Shown: positions 9,449-23,150, numbered from the stretch's first letter. The stretch: 64,000 nt of DNA from Providencia sp. PROV188 (GCF_027595165.1 NZ_CP097291.1:2914001-2978000), one strand, 5' to 3'. Notes: generated from the letters alone by a model not told the origin. Translations and numbers: made by a program.

Positions 9449-12400
9449 TTAGGAAGGGGAATTTAACAGGCTATAATATAGTCTCTTTTGAGGCAGCTGC
9501 TCAGTCTGCATTCCTGATACCCCTAAAGATTCTTTTTGTTCAAGACTGGATGTGTACCCTGACAATAGTGATATATCCACGTCACTCTCTATATCACTGT
9601 AGTTTGGTATGCTAATGTTTGTTTCTACCAAGTCGTCAGTCATTATGAGCAGATGTTGACTCATAAATTCCTCAAGAGGAATACTATTTGGCTGGTTAAT
9701 AAAACGTAATTGCAAATGTTGATGAGACGCTTTCTGATCCCCAAAAACCTGACGTAAAACCAGTACAGTATTTTGGCTAACATCCGTAATCAATAAATCA
9801 TCCCCATGTTGATTCACGAGTAGCTCATCTATGTTTTCAATGGGTAATATCAATGTATCCAACTTTAAGTCATGTGAATTATTATCAATGATAATTCCAT
9901 GATAGTGCTGCCAAACTTCTTGTGAAATCCAGTAAGTGTCCTCACCCTCACCTGCGCTTAATACGATATTTTTGACATTCTTAATGGTCGATGGAGACAA
10001 TACATCATTCTCTCTTCCACCACGTATGACTAGCGAAGAGCCTATATGCATTCCATTATTTTCTAGTATATCGATATAGATAATCTCACCGCTCACCGCT
10101 GAAAGTAATAGCCCGTGACCAATCTGTTTAATATTTGAAAATTGCAAATTGGGATAAATATCCTCAGCAGAAGGTAGATCCTCATGCTTTAAAAGTGTTG
10201 AGCCTTGCGCAAACGCCAACCGTAATTGGCGTTCACTCACCACAGGCTGCCTATACAATTTTTTTGTCGTAGAATCGAAAAGTAAAGCACTTGATTTCTG
10301 TTCATCAAAACCCAAAAATTTAATCTCATTTTTCAGTGATAATTCGTGTGCTATCACAATTTCACCATTAACAAACCAACCGGGAAAGGAGTCTTGACCT
10401 GTCGAATCCTGTAATCCAATTAACATAATAGGCTGACAGCAGTAGTAATCACCTAATGCTTTCCACCATTCCGCTCGTTGATTAAACCAAGTTTCATTGA
10501 TTGCAACCACATGGAATTTCCCTTCTGCATCAATTCGGCTGACAATTCCATCCGCATCAGACATAAAAATTTTCCCCTGTAAGAACACCACATTTTGTAA
10601 ACTAAAAGGGGTATTTAAGAACCATGCGGTCGGTTTAATCACATTAAGTACATCTTGTCCTGGCCCTTCTTGGCGATAAACTTCCTTATTCTTCTTGCTA
10701 TAAAAATAGAAAATCTCAGTACCTTGTTTATCGAACAAACTACCAACTAATGTGAGGTCAGATGGAATAGGCCAATGACTTTGGTGTAATCGAATATTTG
10801 TCGGTGTTTCTCCATAGCCTAAAGAAGGGGATAAATTAGGTTTGATAAGTAAACCATCCGTTTTTCTCAACCAATAGCGGTGCAATGCTTGATTACCATC
10901 GACGCCTGAGATAGTAACTGTTTGACCTAAAATCGCATCCATATGTTGTACTTGTTGACCATGTAATTTATAGGTACTGCTAAGCATATAACTCTGTAGA
11001 AATGAGTGAGGGGATTGTGATGAAGATTGAGTCGGCGTTTCTGCAAGACGCATTAATAATCTTGAATCTGCATTTAAACCCAATAATTCGACTTGATTTT
11101 CCTTAAGCTGAAAATTGGCAACTTCATAAGTATCAGAATAACGGCACGAAAAATAAATATGTCCATCACCTTTCCATAATTGTAGTATTTCAAAATTCCG
11201 ATTATTTTTATTTTCTAATTGGTATTCAGCATTAATCACACCTGTAGCAATATCAACTTCCCATATCTTTTTCTGTTCCGGCAAGTAAAAATAAGCGTTT
11301 TGACCAACAGTTGTGCTAAAAACTGCATTTTGTTTATTTTCATTCGTACTACTAATAAAAATATAGCGCTGAGAACTGACTTCATAGAACGCCCGCCCAA
11401 CATTTTCATTATTATATTGATGATTTTCTATCACAACATATTGCCCATGATTTTGATTCTGTTCAGCGTAATGTTGTAAATGTTGAGTTAAACCTTGTGG
11501 CCCCTCTTTCCATTTTTTTTCATCTTCACTAAGGATACTCATTTGTTGTGATGAGAAAGTAACTTTTTGTATTTCATTATTTTTATCAATAAATAGTATC
11601 ATTCCTTGAATACTACTGGAATCGACATCAATAATGATTCCATCTACTATCAACTGACCATTTTTTATCTCAACATAATTACTTCCTAACTGACTAATAT
11701 CAATAATCCACTTAGAATGTTGATTATTAGATGAATCATCAGTTAGCTTAATTTTGACACCTTTATTCAACGTTAATTTATATGTACCGCCATAGCCTTG
11801 TATATGATACTCAATCTTTCCATACCATTCCGATGCTAATTGAGGTATAACTAAATTACGGTCCTTTTTATCAAGAACAATATTTATAGATGTATCTACA
11901 TATTCATGAAAAATTTGGGTAATCGTATTTTCACTTGGGAATATGTAAAAGTCATAATCAAAGTTATCTTTTTTCTCTAAACGCCTAATAACATTAAAGC
12001 CACTATCATTACGCGATGTACAACCGGGCCATAAGTTATAACTGTATTTTATATAAGACTTAGGGATAACTGGAAGGATTATTGTGTCCACATGTTGAAA
12101 ATCAATATCACGCTCTTTGTTTTCATAACCAATTCCTTGACGAATATTTATGGCTTTAGATTTATCCAATAGCATCGAGGGAAAATTACCAGCCCAAAAG
12201 ATATAATTTTTCCGTCCACCTCCTGCTGAATTCGGTTTTGTACGATATATATACTGACTATCAAATTCAATTTTACTATCTCTAAGAGAGATAGTACTAA
12301 ATACCGCACCAAATTTTGGAATGAGCATATTTTTATCTGAAATATAATCAAAACCATTACCTTTATAAGCTTCATCTAGTGTGTAAAAATAGCGTCCAAC

Positions 12401-15400
12401 TGCCTTTGCATCCTCACCAATGATTGCAAAATTACGTGCTAATCCAACAAATCCGATACCTAACCCTGCCACAAGAACACTAGCGCTCCCTAAAGCACTT
12501 GCGGCCCCTGTACATCCAGCAATACCTAATCCTATTCCTCCAGAGCCTGCTGCAAAACTAGCAGAGTCAAAAGCAAGTTGAGTACCAAATATAATACGTT
12601 CAGGATCATTTTCCGCATTTGATAATTCATAAGCATCAAAACCAACTAAGGCCCCACTAAAAATAACTGTCATTCCTTCATTCGCTGTTTTTGTCATTGA
12701 TGAAAAGAAAAAATTCATTCCTTTCCCTGCTATTTCATTTTCTTGGGCTATCTCTAATTTAACAATATCATTGATTTTTACTATGTCATTCATTGCACCA
12801 TGTGCCATCATTGAGTAATTAACATAGCTATGAATTTTTAATGCTAAATATAAATTTGATGATATTTTTCCTTTTGATACATTATTATGATTCTTTTCTT
12901 CTGCCCATTGAATTATTGATTGGATTGCAATACCTGCATTTAATCCATCAAATGATGAAGAACTTGCTTCACCAAACTTTTCACGTAGATGGTTTTCTTC
13001 AAATGTGTAATATTGTCTGAAGATTCCCATTTGTTCTAAGGAATGGCGCTGAAATCGCATAAAAACACTATCTTTAGTTTCAACCCAACAAGTTAACTTT
13101 GAGTCCTTAATATTAACGAACTGAATTTTGTAATTTTCATTACCCAATGACTCTACTGACGAAAATAATGGTATCCAGTTTTCATCCAATTTATTTTCTG
13201 TTGTTAATATTGTTAGCGATTGATCGATATTTTCAGCCCATTGCTCCGCATCTAAAATCACTAAGGATGTTTTCAATTGAGTGTCATGGATAATTTCATT
13301 TTGTTGATGGAATAAATCCTCGATTTCCTTTTCTCTTAATGACTTTATTGATAATTCTTCAGATGAAACTAAGTCATTTACAGTCAAATGATTACCGATA
13401 GGAACATCTTTCATACGACCGACATCAATAAAGACTAACTCAAATGCAGGATTATTATTACGCTCAAAAGCGCTATAATAACTTGCCATTTTCTTATCAA
13501 TAAAAAAAATCTTTAAGGCTGCAAATAATCGTTTACTATTTTTGAAGGAAAATAAACCAAAATTAGGATCGTAAAAATAATATGTACTTTTCCCATTTTC
13601 TACAACCTTCCCAACTAGCATCGAATGGCTTTTACTGTTCATTGCAAACATTTTTGTTTCTTCATTGATATCTAGTAATGTCTGTATTTTCTTCAATTCC
13701 ATCACGCCATGAGAAAAGGAGGATTCAACCGCACTAACATTGGAATGAAGATTTTTGAGTGACGATTGTAATAATAGCGCATCCTTACTTTCAGGCGCTG
13801 CCGCTGCCATATATAGCTTATCAATAAATCTATCAGCACCTGTATGTCCATTAAGAGCTAATGCTACAGACATCGTTCTCACTAAAGGGTAACAGCGACC
13901 ACCTGAATCACTTCTTATTAATGATAAATAAAAATCTTGTGGTATTAACCGATTTGTTTTACTGCCTAAAGAAGAAAATAACTCACTAATCTTCCCTGTT
14001 TGATTTAAAACCTTTGAAATATATTCAGAATAACTTACATCTTGAATTTGGCGATATAGTGCACCTCTTTCTTTTGCTGTATATTCTCCAGTAACATACA
14101 ATTTCTTTAATTTATTTGAATTCATTGATACATCAAAACCAGGAATGTTAATCTCTTTATAATTTTCAATACCTAGGTTAAATTCATTTTTAAATCGTAG
14201 GTTTCGAGTTAACTTATGTGAATAAATTAAATTTTCATAGCGTTCATTAATAGTAAGGTGGTATTCGGAGCTGGCATTTACTTCTATATTTTCATCATGA
14301 TCAATTGTTTGAATAACAGCATCTGTCCCATGTTTTTCTTTAGTACTGATCCATATCCAACTCCGTTCCACCTCTCGTAAAGCATAAAGTAAATTCCCGT
14401 ATTTTCTTTTATTCAATGAAACAATCGTTTTATTCGTTTTAATAAGGCTTTCTAGATACTGTCTTTTATTGCTATCGGTTGTATTGGAAAGTTCAAATTC
14501 TAAGAATTTACATTTTTCATTTAGCTTATTATTTTGGATATCTAATTTTAATTTTATACACTCACCTATATCCAACCAAGTGTTTACTGATGCACTTTGC
14601 TCTAATGGCTCTTGCAACATATCTTCACTTTCAGGTATATCACTAAATATAATATTTAGATTACTAGCCAAATCTTTCAGTTCTTGATGTATCTTATTTC
14701 TATAAATATAAAAATCATGCATTCTTTGCTTTCTTGAGTAATCTCCAGGCTTTTGCCTTATAACCATATTACTTTCTGGATTTAATGAACTATCGTTTCT
14801 TTGCGGCTGAAAAATAAGGCTCCACTCTCCATCATTATAATGCATAAATACGCTAGCTTTAGTAATATTATGTTCTTTAATATTGTAATCTCGCTCATCA
14901 ATAGCCATCACGACATTATCATATAATAAAGATGCATCACTTCGATTATCCCTATATACTCGATATGTTTCACTATTCAATTCTGTAACAATAATAGAAC
15001 CACCACGCAATTGCCCTGTAAATAAAAATTGTATTTCCGAATTTTTTTTAGGGATATCAATATATTCAACTTGTTGACTATCTTTACTTCTCATTTTTGA
15101 TTCTAAAAAATAGCAATCAATAGAATTAAAGTCATCATTTCTATAACTATCATCTACATACTCAATAAAATAACCGTGACCAATCTTTTTATTAAAAATA
15201 ACTTTGCCTTCCGATGGTAACTGTAAAATTGTATTCAATTCTTTCGCATTCAATATATACTGCTGAGAAAAATTTATAGGATCCTGTTTAAAAATATTAA
15301 TATCTTTACTGGGTAATACCTCTACCCCATGATTGCTGCCAGCTAAACTAATATCATGACTAGCCTCGCGAACGGATTGAGAGATCAATGCTGGATTTTC

Positions 15401-16255
15401 AACTGAATAACCATAGATACTTAGCTGATGGTCAAGACACTCCTCTACAGGCGTCCCTGTTAATAATGACTCGGACACAGCTTTAGCCATTATCTCTGCT
15501 CTCACTTCTCCATGGCTGCTCGATTGATTTTTCAAGGTTTCAGAATAAGAGATTCCCTTATCAATACGGTGCATCCCTATAGGTACATGTTCAACAAATG
15601 CATCTTCAGGTAATAGTTCCTTTAATTCATTCGCAATCTCAATTGCATCTTGTAAATTTGCATTGGGAAAATAAATAACAGCTTGATCTGTTAAGTTACC
15701 TAATTTTTTAGGCCCCATAATCTTTGACTGCATAATTTTATTATGAGGATCTCGTTCATACAAATAAACTAGTGCTTCAGCTAATGAAAAGTAATGCTCT
15801 TTTTTCACATTAATTGTTAATCGTGACATTAACATCGAATTATTTTTATATCGCCCATTGAAGTCCTTGGGTAAAAGACGATAAGCATCACCATCTAAGA
15901 GATCACTATCCGATAAGTGACTAAAATAGTCTTCATTTTTTCCTTGAATTCTAATTTCAATATTTGAATTATTTTCAGCTAATAATTTAAACTTATCCAA
16001 ATATTCTTTTTGCTCTTCACTAGTTAAGCTGCTTGCATCTATAGGCTTATTTGAACTGTATTTTTTATATATAAAATTTGAAAGATTTGATTCTATTATT
16101 TTTAGTTTTTTAACTGAAGATGAACTCCAAGATCCATTATTTTTATATTCTGTCTTTATCTCCATCACTAATTTCTTAATAGCCGTATTACTATTGGCAT
16201 ATTGATAAAGATGTTTTGTTTCAGTTAACAATGAATTACGACTATTTGTCGGCAT
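9449..16255 (-). CDS. Mcf2-like giant toxin B with HopA1/HrmA-like N-terminal domain, 2268 aa
   Basis: This is the second giant toxin-like protein, a full-length frame with an AGGG ribosome site. Residues ~130-290 resemble the Pseudomonas syringae effector HopA1 (HrmA/HopPsyA): LTINVKKEHYFSLAEALVYL, then HVPIGMHRIDKGISY and EVRAEIM. Photorhabdus Mcf2 is known to carry an HrmA-like N-terminus, so the closest described architecture is Mcf2 (2388 aa). From about residue 290 on it parallels toxin A. The module with the Cys-His pair in toxin A has Gly419 and Arg435 here. The C58-like triad is intact as Cys788, His877 and Asp896. The hydrophobic translocation region is ~1188-1290, and an RTX-like patch (ENDVLSP, GEGEDTYW) lies near 2072. 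The last ~60 residues differ from toxin A. Autocleavage and host entry are inferred from the Mcf family, and no export system is adjacent. Confidence 0.82.
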   Translation of the reverse strand: MPTNSRNSLLTETKHLYQYANSNTAIKKLVMEIKTEYKNNGSWSSSSVKKLKIIESNLSNFIYKKYSSNKPIDASSLTSEEQKEYLDKFKLLAENNSNIEIRIQGKNEDYFSHLSDSDLLDGDAYRLLPKDFNGRYKNNSMLMSRLTINVKKEHYFSLAEALVYLYERDPHNKIMQSKIMGPKKLGNLTDQAVIYFPNANLQDAIEIANELKELLPEDAFVEHVPIGMHRIDKGISYSETLKNQSSSHGEVRAEIMAKAVSESLLTGTPVEECLDHQLSIYGYSVENPALISQSVREASHDISLAGSNHGVEVLPSKDINIFKQDPINFSQQYILNAKELNTILQLPSEGKVIFNKKIGHGYFIEYVDDSYRNDDFNSIDCYFLESKMRSKDSQQVEYIDIPKKNSEIQFLFTGQLRGGSIIVTELNSETYRVYRDNRSDASLLYDNVVMAIDERDYNIKEHNITKASVFMHYNDGEWSLIFQPQRNDSSLNPESNMVIRQKPGDYSRKQRMHDFYIYRNKIHQELKDLASNLNIIFSDIPESEDMLQEPLEQSASVNTWLDIGECIKLKLDIQNNKLNEKCKFLEFELSNTTDSNKRQYLESLIKTNKTIVSLNKRKYGNLLYALREVERSWIWISTKEKHGTDAVIQTIDHDENIEVNASSEYHLTINERYENLIYSHKLTRNLRFKNEFNLGIENYKEINIPGFDVSMNSNKLKKLYVTGEYTAKERGALYRQIQDVSYSEYISKVLNQTGKISELFSSLGSKTNRLIPQDFYLSLIRSDSGGRCYPLVRTMSVALALNGHTGADRFIDKLYMAAAAPESKDALLLQSSLKNLHSNVSAVESSFSHGVMELKKIQTLLDINEETKMFAMNSKSHSMLVGKVVENGKSTYYFYDPNFGLFSFKNSKRLFAALKIFFIDKKMASYYSAFERNNNPAFELVFIDVGRMKDVPIGNHLTVNDLVSSEELSIKSLREKEIEDLFHQQNEIIHDTQLKTSLVILDAEQWAENIDQSLTILTTENKLDENWIPLFSSVESLGNENYKIQFVNIKDSKLTCWVETKDSVFMRFQRHSLEQMGIFRQYYTFEENHLREKFGEASSSSFDGLNAGIAIQSIIQWAEEKNHNNVSKGKISSNLYLALKIHSYVNYSMMAHGAMNDIVKINDIVKLEIAQENEIAGKGMNFFFSSMTKTANEGMTVIFSGALVGFDAYELSNAENDPERIIFGTQLAFDSASFAAGSGGIGLGIAGCTGAASALGSASVLVAGLGIGFVGLARNFAIIGEDAKAVGRYFYTLDEAYKGNGFDYISDKNMLIPKFGAVFSTISLRDSKIEFDSQYIYRTKPNSAGGGRKNYIFWAGNFPSMLLDKSKAINIRQGIGYENKERDIDFQHVDTIILPVIPKSYIKYSYNLWPGCTSRNDSGFNVIRRLEKKDNFDYDFYIFPSENTITQIFHEYVDTSINIVLDKKDRNLVIPQLASEWYGKIEYHIQGYGGTYKLTLNKGVKIKLTDDSSNNQHSKWIIDISQLGSNYVEIKNGQLIVDGIIIDVDSSSIQGMILFIDKNNEIQKVTFSSQQMSILSEDEKKWKEGPQGLTQHLQHYAEQNQNHGQYVVIENHQYNNENVGRAFYEVSSQRYIFISSTNENKQNAVFSTTVGQNAYFYLPEQKKIWEVDIATGVINAEYQLENKNNRNFEILQLWKGDGHIYFSCRYSDTYEVANFQLKENQVELLGLNADSRLLMRLAETPTQSSSQSPHSFLQSYMLSSTYKLHGQQVQHMDAILGQTVTISGVDGNQALHRYWLRKTDGLLIKPNLSPSLGYGETPTNIRLHQSHWPIPSDLTLVGSLFDKQGTEIFYFYSKKNKEVYRQEGPGQDVLNVIKPTAWFLNTPFSLQNVVFLQGKIFMSDADGIVSRIDAEGKFHVVAINETWFNQRAEWWKALGDYYCCQPIMLIGLQDSTGQDSFPGWFVNGEIVIAHELSLKNEIKFLGFDEQKSSALLFDSTTKKLYRQPVVSERQLRLAFAQGSTLLKHEDLPSAEDIYPNLQFSNIKQIGHGLLLSAVSGEIIYIDILENNGMHIGSSLVIRGGRENDVLSPSTIKNVKNIVLSAGEGEDTYWISQEVWQHYHGIIIDNNSHDLKLDTLILPIENIDELLVNQHGDDLLITDVSQNTVLVLRQVFGDQKASHQHLQLRFINQPNSIPLEEFMSQHLLIMTDDLVETNISIPNYSDIESDVDISLLSGYTSSLEQKESLGVSGMQTEQLPQKRLYYSLLNSPS

Positions 16256-16411
16256 AATTATATCCCTATTTAGTATTCATATTAGTTAATACAACAATCC
16301 TATTAGATTGTTATCCTATTACTAACACAAACTTTCAAAATGACTAAATAGAGTTAATCTGTATTATTTATAGATTTTAAATACTTTCAAAAGCATTTTT
16401 TTTAAATAAAA

Positions 16412-16437
16412 AAAAGGGACGATTTCTCGTCCCTTTT
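16412..16437 (-). terminator. Terminator of eno
   Basis: An 11-bp stem, AAAAGGGACGA with TCGTCCCTTTT, has a TTTC loop. On the minus strand it runs into a T-rich stretch, and it lies 26 nt after the eno stop codon. Confidence 0.9.
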
Positions 16438-16463
16438 CTCAATTTAATCTAAGCGAATATAAA

Positions 16464-19482
<3,019 letters not shown>

Positions 19483-19522
19483 TTAGGTTTAAAAGATGAT
19501 GGATATAACAGGACGGGAAAAC

Positions 19523-19551
19523 AGTATACCCGAACCTTAAATCTCCTACAA
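19523..19551 (-). promoter_or_regulatory. Candidate sigma70 promoter for pyrG
   Basis: On the minus strand a TATACT -10 (19523-19528) lies 17 bp from a weak TTGTAG -35 (19546-19551), 56 nt before the pyrG ATG. The rest of the 19468-19831 gap between mazG and pyrG is AT-rich and shows no gene or RNA that I can support. Confidence 0.4.
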
Positions 19552-19831
19552 ATGTTCTAAGCGCAATAAGGCTAGTTTTCATTAATACCTTAAATAAATC
19601 AGCAAGTTAAAAATAAAAATATTTATCGTTTGATAAATAGTCACTTTCTAGGGTGCTATTCAACTGTTTTGCAAGATTAACACATTTTTGTGTAAATGCT
19701 AAATCCTTTCAGCTTAATCTATCACTGAAAAAACATCATTTTGCCGATTGTTTGATTTTGAATAACTATTTCAATCCGTGACTATCATTATCGACGAGCA
19801 TTCTTTGCAAAATTTAGCTGTCTGAATTGGG

Positions 19832-20626
19832 TTATTCATTTAATTTGATAGACACCCACAATGCTTCCATCTCATCAAGTGTAGCAGTTTCTGTCGATTT
19901 GCCAGTTTTTGCTAATCGTCTTTCGATTTCACGAAAACGGCGTTCAAACTTACTGCACGCTTTTTGTAAGGCAAGCTCAGGTTTGTGCCCTAAATGGCGG
20001 GATAAATTCACTGTCGCAAACAGTAAATCACCAATTTCTTCTTCAAGATGCTGTTCATCCACTACTGCTTGAGTGGCTTCTTCCATCACTTCCGCTAGCT
20101 CTTCGGTGACTTTACCAGCCACAGGACCCAGTGTATCCCAATCAAAGCCTACTGAGGCACAACGTTTTTGAATTTTATAGGCTTTCATTAAGGCAGGAAG
20201 TGCATTCGGGATATCATCCAACACTGAGTATTGGTCTTTCTCTGCACGCTCTTTGGCTTTACGCTGCTCCCAACCTGCAATGGCTTCTTGGCTGCTGAGT
20301 TGGTTGTTTTCGTCGAAAATATGAGGATGGCGGCGTTCAAGTTTGTCGCTGACAGCTTGGCAAATATCATCAAAATCAAATAGATTTTGCTCTTGTGCCA
20401 TTTGCGCGTAGAACACCACTTGAAAGAGAAGATCCCCCAACTCGCCTTTTAAGTCGGTAAAATCTTCCCGTTCAATGGCGTCTAGAACTTCATAGGTTTC
20501 TTCAAGGGTATAAGGGGCAATGGTTTTAAATGTCTGTTGCGTATCCCACGGACAGCCATTTTGCGGGTCTCGCAAACGCGCCATAATAGTGAGTAACCGT
20601 TCAATTTGTTTATTGCCCTGCTGCAT
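19832..20626 (-). CDS. mazG: Nucleoside triphosphate pyrophosphohydrolase MazG
   Basis: MazG hydrolyses NTPs and dNTPs to monophosphates and pyrophosphate; in E. coli it is linked to control of (p)ppGpp during starvation. The 264 residues contain two MazG domains with metal-binding acidic helices: EETYEVLDAI and ELGDLLFQVVFYAQ in the first, EELAEVMEEATQ and EEIGDLLFATVN in the second. The ATG at 20626 follows a weak AAGGGTT ribosome site. In E. coli mazEF lies between relA and mazG; here that toxin-antitoxin pair is absent and the space holds an ERIC-like element. Confidence 0.97.
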   Translation of the reverse strand: MQQGNKQIERLLTIMARLRDPQNGCPWDTQQTFKTIAPYTLEETYEVLDAIEREDFTDLKGELGDLLFQVVFYAQMAQEQNLFDFDDICQAVSDKLERRHPHIFDENNQLSSQEAIAGWEQRKAKERAEKDQYSVLDDIPNALPALMKAYKIQKRCASVGFDWDTLGPVAGKVTEELAEVMEEATQAVVDEQHLEEEIGDLLFATVNLSRHLGHKPELALQKACSKFERRFREIERRLAKTGKSTETATLDEMEALWVSIKLNE

Positions 20627-20775
20627 ATTTAACCCTTATCAAAAAATAATTACATGGTGTTTTAATGAGGGTTATACCTTAACCAAATTGAATTGAATAC
20701 GCTAAATTTTCAGATTTTTATTAACTAAACAACGAAAAAACTCTTTTCAAGATCATACCCAAATATACCGAAAGT

Positions 20776-20902
20776 AGATTTTCAAAATAGTTTGGATGTG
20801 CAGCTAGGCGGCAAGTAAGCAAGACCCTAGGAGCATACATAAGTATGTGACTAGGGCGAGCGCGCGCAGCCAACAACGCTGCGCGCCAAAATATGAAGAA
20901 AA
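20776..20902 (+). repeat. ERIC-like element 1 (between mazG and relA)
   Basis: A long imperfect palindrome with terminal inverted repeats (AGATTTTCAAAATA at the left, TATGAAGAAAAT at the right) encloses the core CCCTAG (20825-20830) ... CATAC ... GTATG ... CTAGGG (20851-20856). A secondary hairpin (GCAGC ... GCTGC) follows the core. It matches the classical ERIC core except at paired stem positions. Its right end reaches the relA stop codon at 20903. Confidence 0.85.
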
Positions 20903-23134
20903 TTAGGAAGAGTGGCGTTTCGCCTCGATAACATCCGGCAACTGATTCAGTTTCGAAAGCACCCTTCCCAACACCTCGATATTATACAGCTCGATGGTCA
21001 TATCGATAGTGGCGAGCTGCTGCTTCACATCGCTGCGGCTGCTTACCCCTAGCACGTTGACTTTTTCGTTCGCGAGGATTGTCGTAATATCGCGCAATAA
21101 TCCACTGCGGTCATTGGCTATCACTCTTACCACCAACGAGTAACCGCTAGAGTAGTTTTCACCCCAAACTGCATCAATCACACGCTCTGGCGCGTGGCTT
21201 TGCAGCTCGGCAAGCTGTTCACAATCCGCACTGTGAATCGAAATTCCACGACCTTTGGTAATAAAGCCGACGATTTCATCACCCGGAATTGGTTGGCAGC
21301 AACGAGCAATATGGTGCATCAAGTTGCCGACCCCTTCGACCACCACACGCCCACTACCGTGGGATGGTGCTCTTGGGACACCGGATTTATTCTCCAGCGA
21401 CTTCATCGCAGCGCGATCTTCTTCCTCTGCCGTCGCTTTATTAAACTTAGCTTGTAGGAAGTTAACCAATTGGTTGATACGAATATCACCGCCGCCAATT
21501 CCCGCAAGGACTTCATCCAGTGAGTGTACGTTATAACGGGCAATCAACTGTTTTTCTGCATCTCGTAAACTGATATCTAGATGAGATAATTCGCTGTCGA
21601 GAATTTGACGTCCCGCCAGAATATTTTTATCGCGGTCTTGTTTACGGAACCAGTTTTGAATTTTCGCCCGTCCACGGCTGGTTGTCACATAACCGAGGTT
21701 AGGATTGAGCCAGTCGCGACTCGGGTTTGGGTGCTTCTGGGTGATAATTTCAATCTGATCGCCCATTTGCAATTGGTAGCTAAATGGCACGATACGGCCA
21801 CCAATTTTCGCTCCAATACAGCGGTGTCCGACATCACTGTGAATATGGTAAGCAAAATCGAGCGGCGTTGAACCTGTTGGTAAATCCACCACATCGCCTT
21901 TTGGCGTAAACACATACACTCGGTCATCAAACACTTGGCTACGTACTTCATCCAGCATTTCACCAGAATCTGCCATCTCTTCTTGCCACGAGATGAGTTT
22001 ACGCAGCCATGCAATGCGGTTTTCGTAGCTGCTGCCCTTACCTACGCCACTTGCACCTTCTTTATATTTCCAGTGCGCAGCAACGCCCAGCTCTGCATCT
22101 TCATGCATTTGGCGGGTACGGATTTGGATCTCTAGTGTTTTACCATTTGGACCTAAAACCACTGTATGGATCGACTGATAGCCATTTGGCTTTGGGTTCG
22201 CTACATAGTCGTCGAACTCATCGGGTAAATGACGGAAATGAGTATGCACAATCCCCAGCGCCGCATAGCAATCTTGCAGGCGTTCAACCACGATACGTAC
22301 CGCACGCACATCGTATAACTCGCCAAATGCTAAGGATTTCTTCTGCATTTTGCGCCAAATACTGTAAATGTGTTTTGGTCGGCCATACACTTCAGCTTGA
22401 ATTTGCTCTTTGAGCATATATTTGCGCAGTGTGCTAACAAAATTGTCGATGTATTCTTCACGATCAATACGGCGCTCGTGCAGCAATTTCGCAATTTTTT
22501 TGTATTCCTCAGGGTGCAAATAACGGAAACAGAAATCTTCTAATTCCCATTTTAATTGCCCGATCCCTAAGCGGTTTGCCAACGGTGCATAAATGTTGGA
22601 ACACTCTTTCGCTGCTAAGACGCGCTCATCTTCGCTGGCATCTTTGACTTCACGTAAATGAGCGATACGCTCGGCGAGTTTAATGACCACGCAGCGGAAG
22701 TCTTCTACCATCGACAACAGCATACGGCGGATGTTATCCACCTGTACGGAACTGGTTTCGTTAGATTGAGTAGCTTTAAGTTCGCGGATGGCATCCATCT
22801 CAATCACGCCTTTTACCAGCGCATGAATGGATTGACCGAAATCATCAATAACGGATTGTTCGTCGAGTTTTCCCTCTTCAACTAAAGGGAACAGCAACGC
22901 AGCTTGTAAGCTACCAATATCCATGCTGAGCGTGGATAGAATTTCGGTCATTTCAATGCCGCGCCACAGTAGCAGAGGCGCAATATCCTGCCCCGATAAT
23001 TTATCGTGACAATACTGCCAGGTATGGATGAGTTTTTCTTCTGATTGTTTATTATTCAAACCCAAATCATTAACCCATTTTTCGGGGGCAAATTCACCTG
23101 CTGGGGTTAAATGCGCACTTCTTACTGCAACCAT
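20903..23134 (-). CDS. relA: GTP pyrophosphokinase (ppGpp synthetase I)
   Basis: RelA makes (p)ppGpp on starved ribosomes and drives the stringent response. The 743 residues show the expected order. First comes a pseudo-hydrolase domain in which the HD metal motif is replaced (LLFPLVEEGK). Next is a synthetase domain with YGRPKHIYSIWRKM and the substrate region KPNGYQSIHTVV. Then follow a TGS domain (VYVFTPKGDVVDLPTGSTPL), the conserved-cysteine zinc-finger domain (HHIARCCQPIPGDEIVG) and a C-terminal ACT/RRM domain. The start MVAVRSAH is the same as in E. coli. rlmD lies 16 nt upstream in the same direction, so they are probably one operon. Confidence 0.99.
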   Translation of the reverse strand: MVAVRSAHLTPAGEFAPEKWVNDLGLNNKQSEEKLIHTWQYCHDKLSGQDIAPLLLWRGIEMTEILSTLSMDIGSLQAALLFPLVEEGKLDEQSVIDDFGQSIHALVKGVIEMDAIRELKATQSNETSSVQVDNIRRMLLSMVEDFRCVVIKLAERIAHLREVKDASEDERVLAAKECSNIYAPLANRLGIGQLKWELEDFCFRYLHPEEYKKIAKLLHERRIDREEYIDNFVSTLRKYMLKEQIQAEVYGRPKHIYSIWRKMQKKSLAFGELYDVRAVRIVVERLQDCYAALGIVHTHFRHLPDEFDDYVANPKPNGYQSIHTVVLGPNGKTLEIQIRTRQMHEDAELGVAAHWKYKEGASGVGKGSSYENRIAWLRKLISWQEEMADSGEMLDEVRSQVFDDRVYVFTPKGDVVDLPTGSTPLDFAYHIHSDVGHRCIGAKIGGRIVPFSYQLQMGDQIEIITQKHPNPSRDWLNPNLGYVTTSRGRAKIQNWFRKQDRDKNILAGRQILDSELSHLDISLRDAEKQLIARYNVHSLDEVLAGIGGGDIRINQLVNFLQAKFNKATAEEEDRAAMKSLENKSGVPRAPSHGSGRVVVEGVGNLMHHIARCCQPIPGDEIVGFITKGRGISIHSADCEQLAELQSHAPERVIDAVWGENYSSGYSLVVRVIANDRSGLLRDITTILANEKVNVLGVSSRSDVKQQLATIDMTIELYNIEVLGRVLSKLNQLPDVIEAKRHSS

Positions 23135-23150
23135 ATATTCTCCCTACCTG

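Noticed and set aside
347..16255. The two giant genes as fragments of one split gene
   Set aside because: Each has its own start, ribosome site and complete domain series including a full protease triad; they are paralogues, not halves.
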